Assembly: GCA_027625225.1 (NCBI GenBank)
Contig: JAQBWG010000118.1
Location: forward strand, 1 to 6,305
DNA length: 6,305 nt
Reading direction: 5' to 3'
Source of the DNA: Chloroflexota bacterium
Lineage (GTDB): Bacteria > Chloroflexota > Dehalococcoidia > Lucifugimonadales > VGZR01
The notes below the pieces were generated by a model. The model saw only the letters and a list, made by a program, of their open reading frames with translations. It made no database searches and was not told the DNA's origin. Below, piece by piece: positions 6,019 through 6,305 of this stretch (its first letter is position 1; each line of letters begins with the position of its first letter). Position numbers and translations under genes: made by a program.

Positions 6019-6305
6019 ATGGCTGACAAAGGAAGTAAGATGGCCGCCCGTCAGGCGGCTCTCCGGAACAAAAAGCGCAAAACAGCGAAAGCGTCTTCTA
6101 TTGCGCCAGAACTTGCCGGGCCGGTCGCTGTTCCGGTTGCCGAGGGTGAGGAATCGGCGGCTCCGCCATCCGTTCCCGCAGCGCCTGCGACATCATCGGC
6201 CATGCGTCGTCGAGCCGCCTCCGGCGTTGGACGGTATATGCCTGGCACGGAGAGTACAGCCACGTACCCGTATCTTGGAACGGAATTGAAGAACATTGGA
6301 TTCCT
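6019..6305 (+). CDS. Uncharacterised Lys/Ala/Pro-rich protein, 3' end outside window
   Basis: The frame is open from ATG 6019 to the window end, giving 95 full codons and a partial one. I do not recognise a named family. Three zones are visible. The basic N-terminus (1-25) reads MADKGSKMAARQAALRNKKR. A low-complexity Ala/Pro/Val/Glu linker spans about 26-62. An Arg cluster RRR (63-65) leads to YPYLGTELKNIGF at the end. No signal peptide is present. From memory, short proteins with this kind of basic head, flexible linker and Tyr/Leu motif, followed by a C-terminal membrane helix, occur in Chloroflexota. A C-terminal anchor just beyond the window is therefore a guess. The promoter and ribosome site upstream suggest it is transcribed separately from xerC. 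Its function is unknown. Confidence 0.75.
   Translation, partial: MADKGSKMAARQAALRNKKRKTAKASSIAPELAGPVAVPVAEGEESAAPPSVPAAPATSSAMRRRAASGVGRYMPGTESTATYPYLGTELKNIGF

Noticed and set aside
6051..6296. Antisense open frame of 81 codons opposite the 3'-terminal gene
   Set aside because: It has no ribosome site or motif. The sense strand has a promoter, a ribosome site and an open frame to the window end.

Overview
The window reads as an ordinary bacterial chromosome segment made mostly of housekeeping genes, with one clearly broken gene. The mix fits Chloroflexota, possibly a Dehalococcoidia-like lineage: a bacterial SET-domain methyltransferase, a lipoprotein resembling the LppX/LprG type, an Lgt whose active-site residues differ from the E. 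coli pattern, and a Lys/Ala/Pro-rich small protein. This taxonomic call is inference from recalled family patterns; no marker gene proves it.

Layout. Positions 1-4011 hold a plus-strand series: the 3' part of fabF (elongating ketoacyl-ACP synthase), recJ (single-strand DNA exonuclease), a SET-domain lysine methyltransferase and a lipoprotein gene. Gaps are 36, 18 and 34 nt with no convincing terminator, so they may be co-transcribed. lgt lies on the minus strand (4022-4900), convergent with the lipoprotein gene and only 10 nt from it. A 145-nt divergent intergenic region (4901-5045) separates lgt from a plus-strand XerC/XerD-type recombinase. After a short promoter region, a small uncharacterised protein starts at 6019 and runs off the window.

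How the genes relate. Lgt puts the diacylglyceryl anchor on lipoproteins such as the neighbouring one would be. RecJ and XerC/D both serve chromosome maintenance, in repair and in dimer resolution. FabF makes membrane acyl chains. The SET protein has no evident partner.

The most noteworthy observation is in the lipoprotein gene. An 11-bp tandem duplication (3302-3326) shifts the frame between the signal peptide and the mature domain. Removing one copy restores a continuous 262-residue lipoprotein exactly, so this is a recent inactivation, a reversible switch or an assembly error. The SET and lipoprotein genes are also visibly lower in G+C than their neighbours. I see no CRISPR array, tRNA or rRNA gene, insertion sequence or convincing new multi-gene system.
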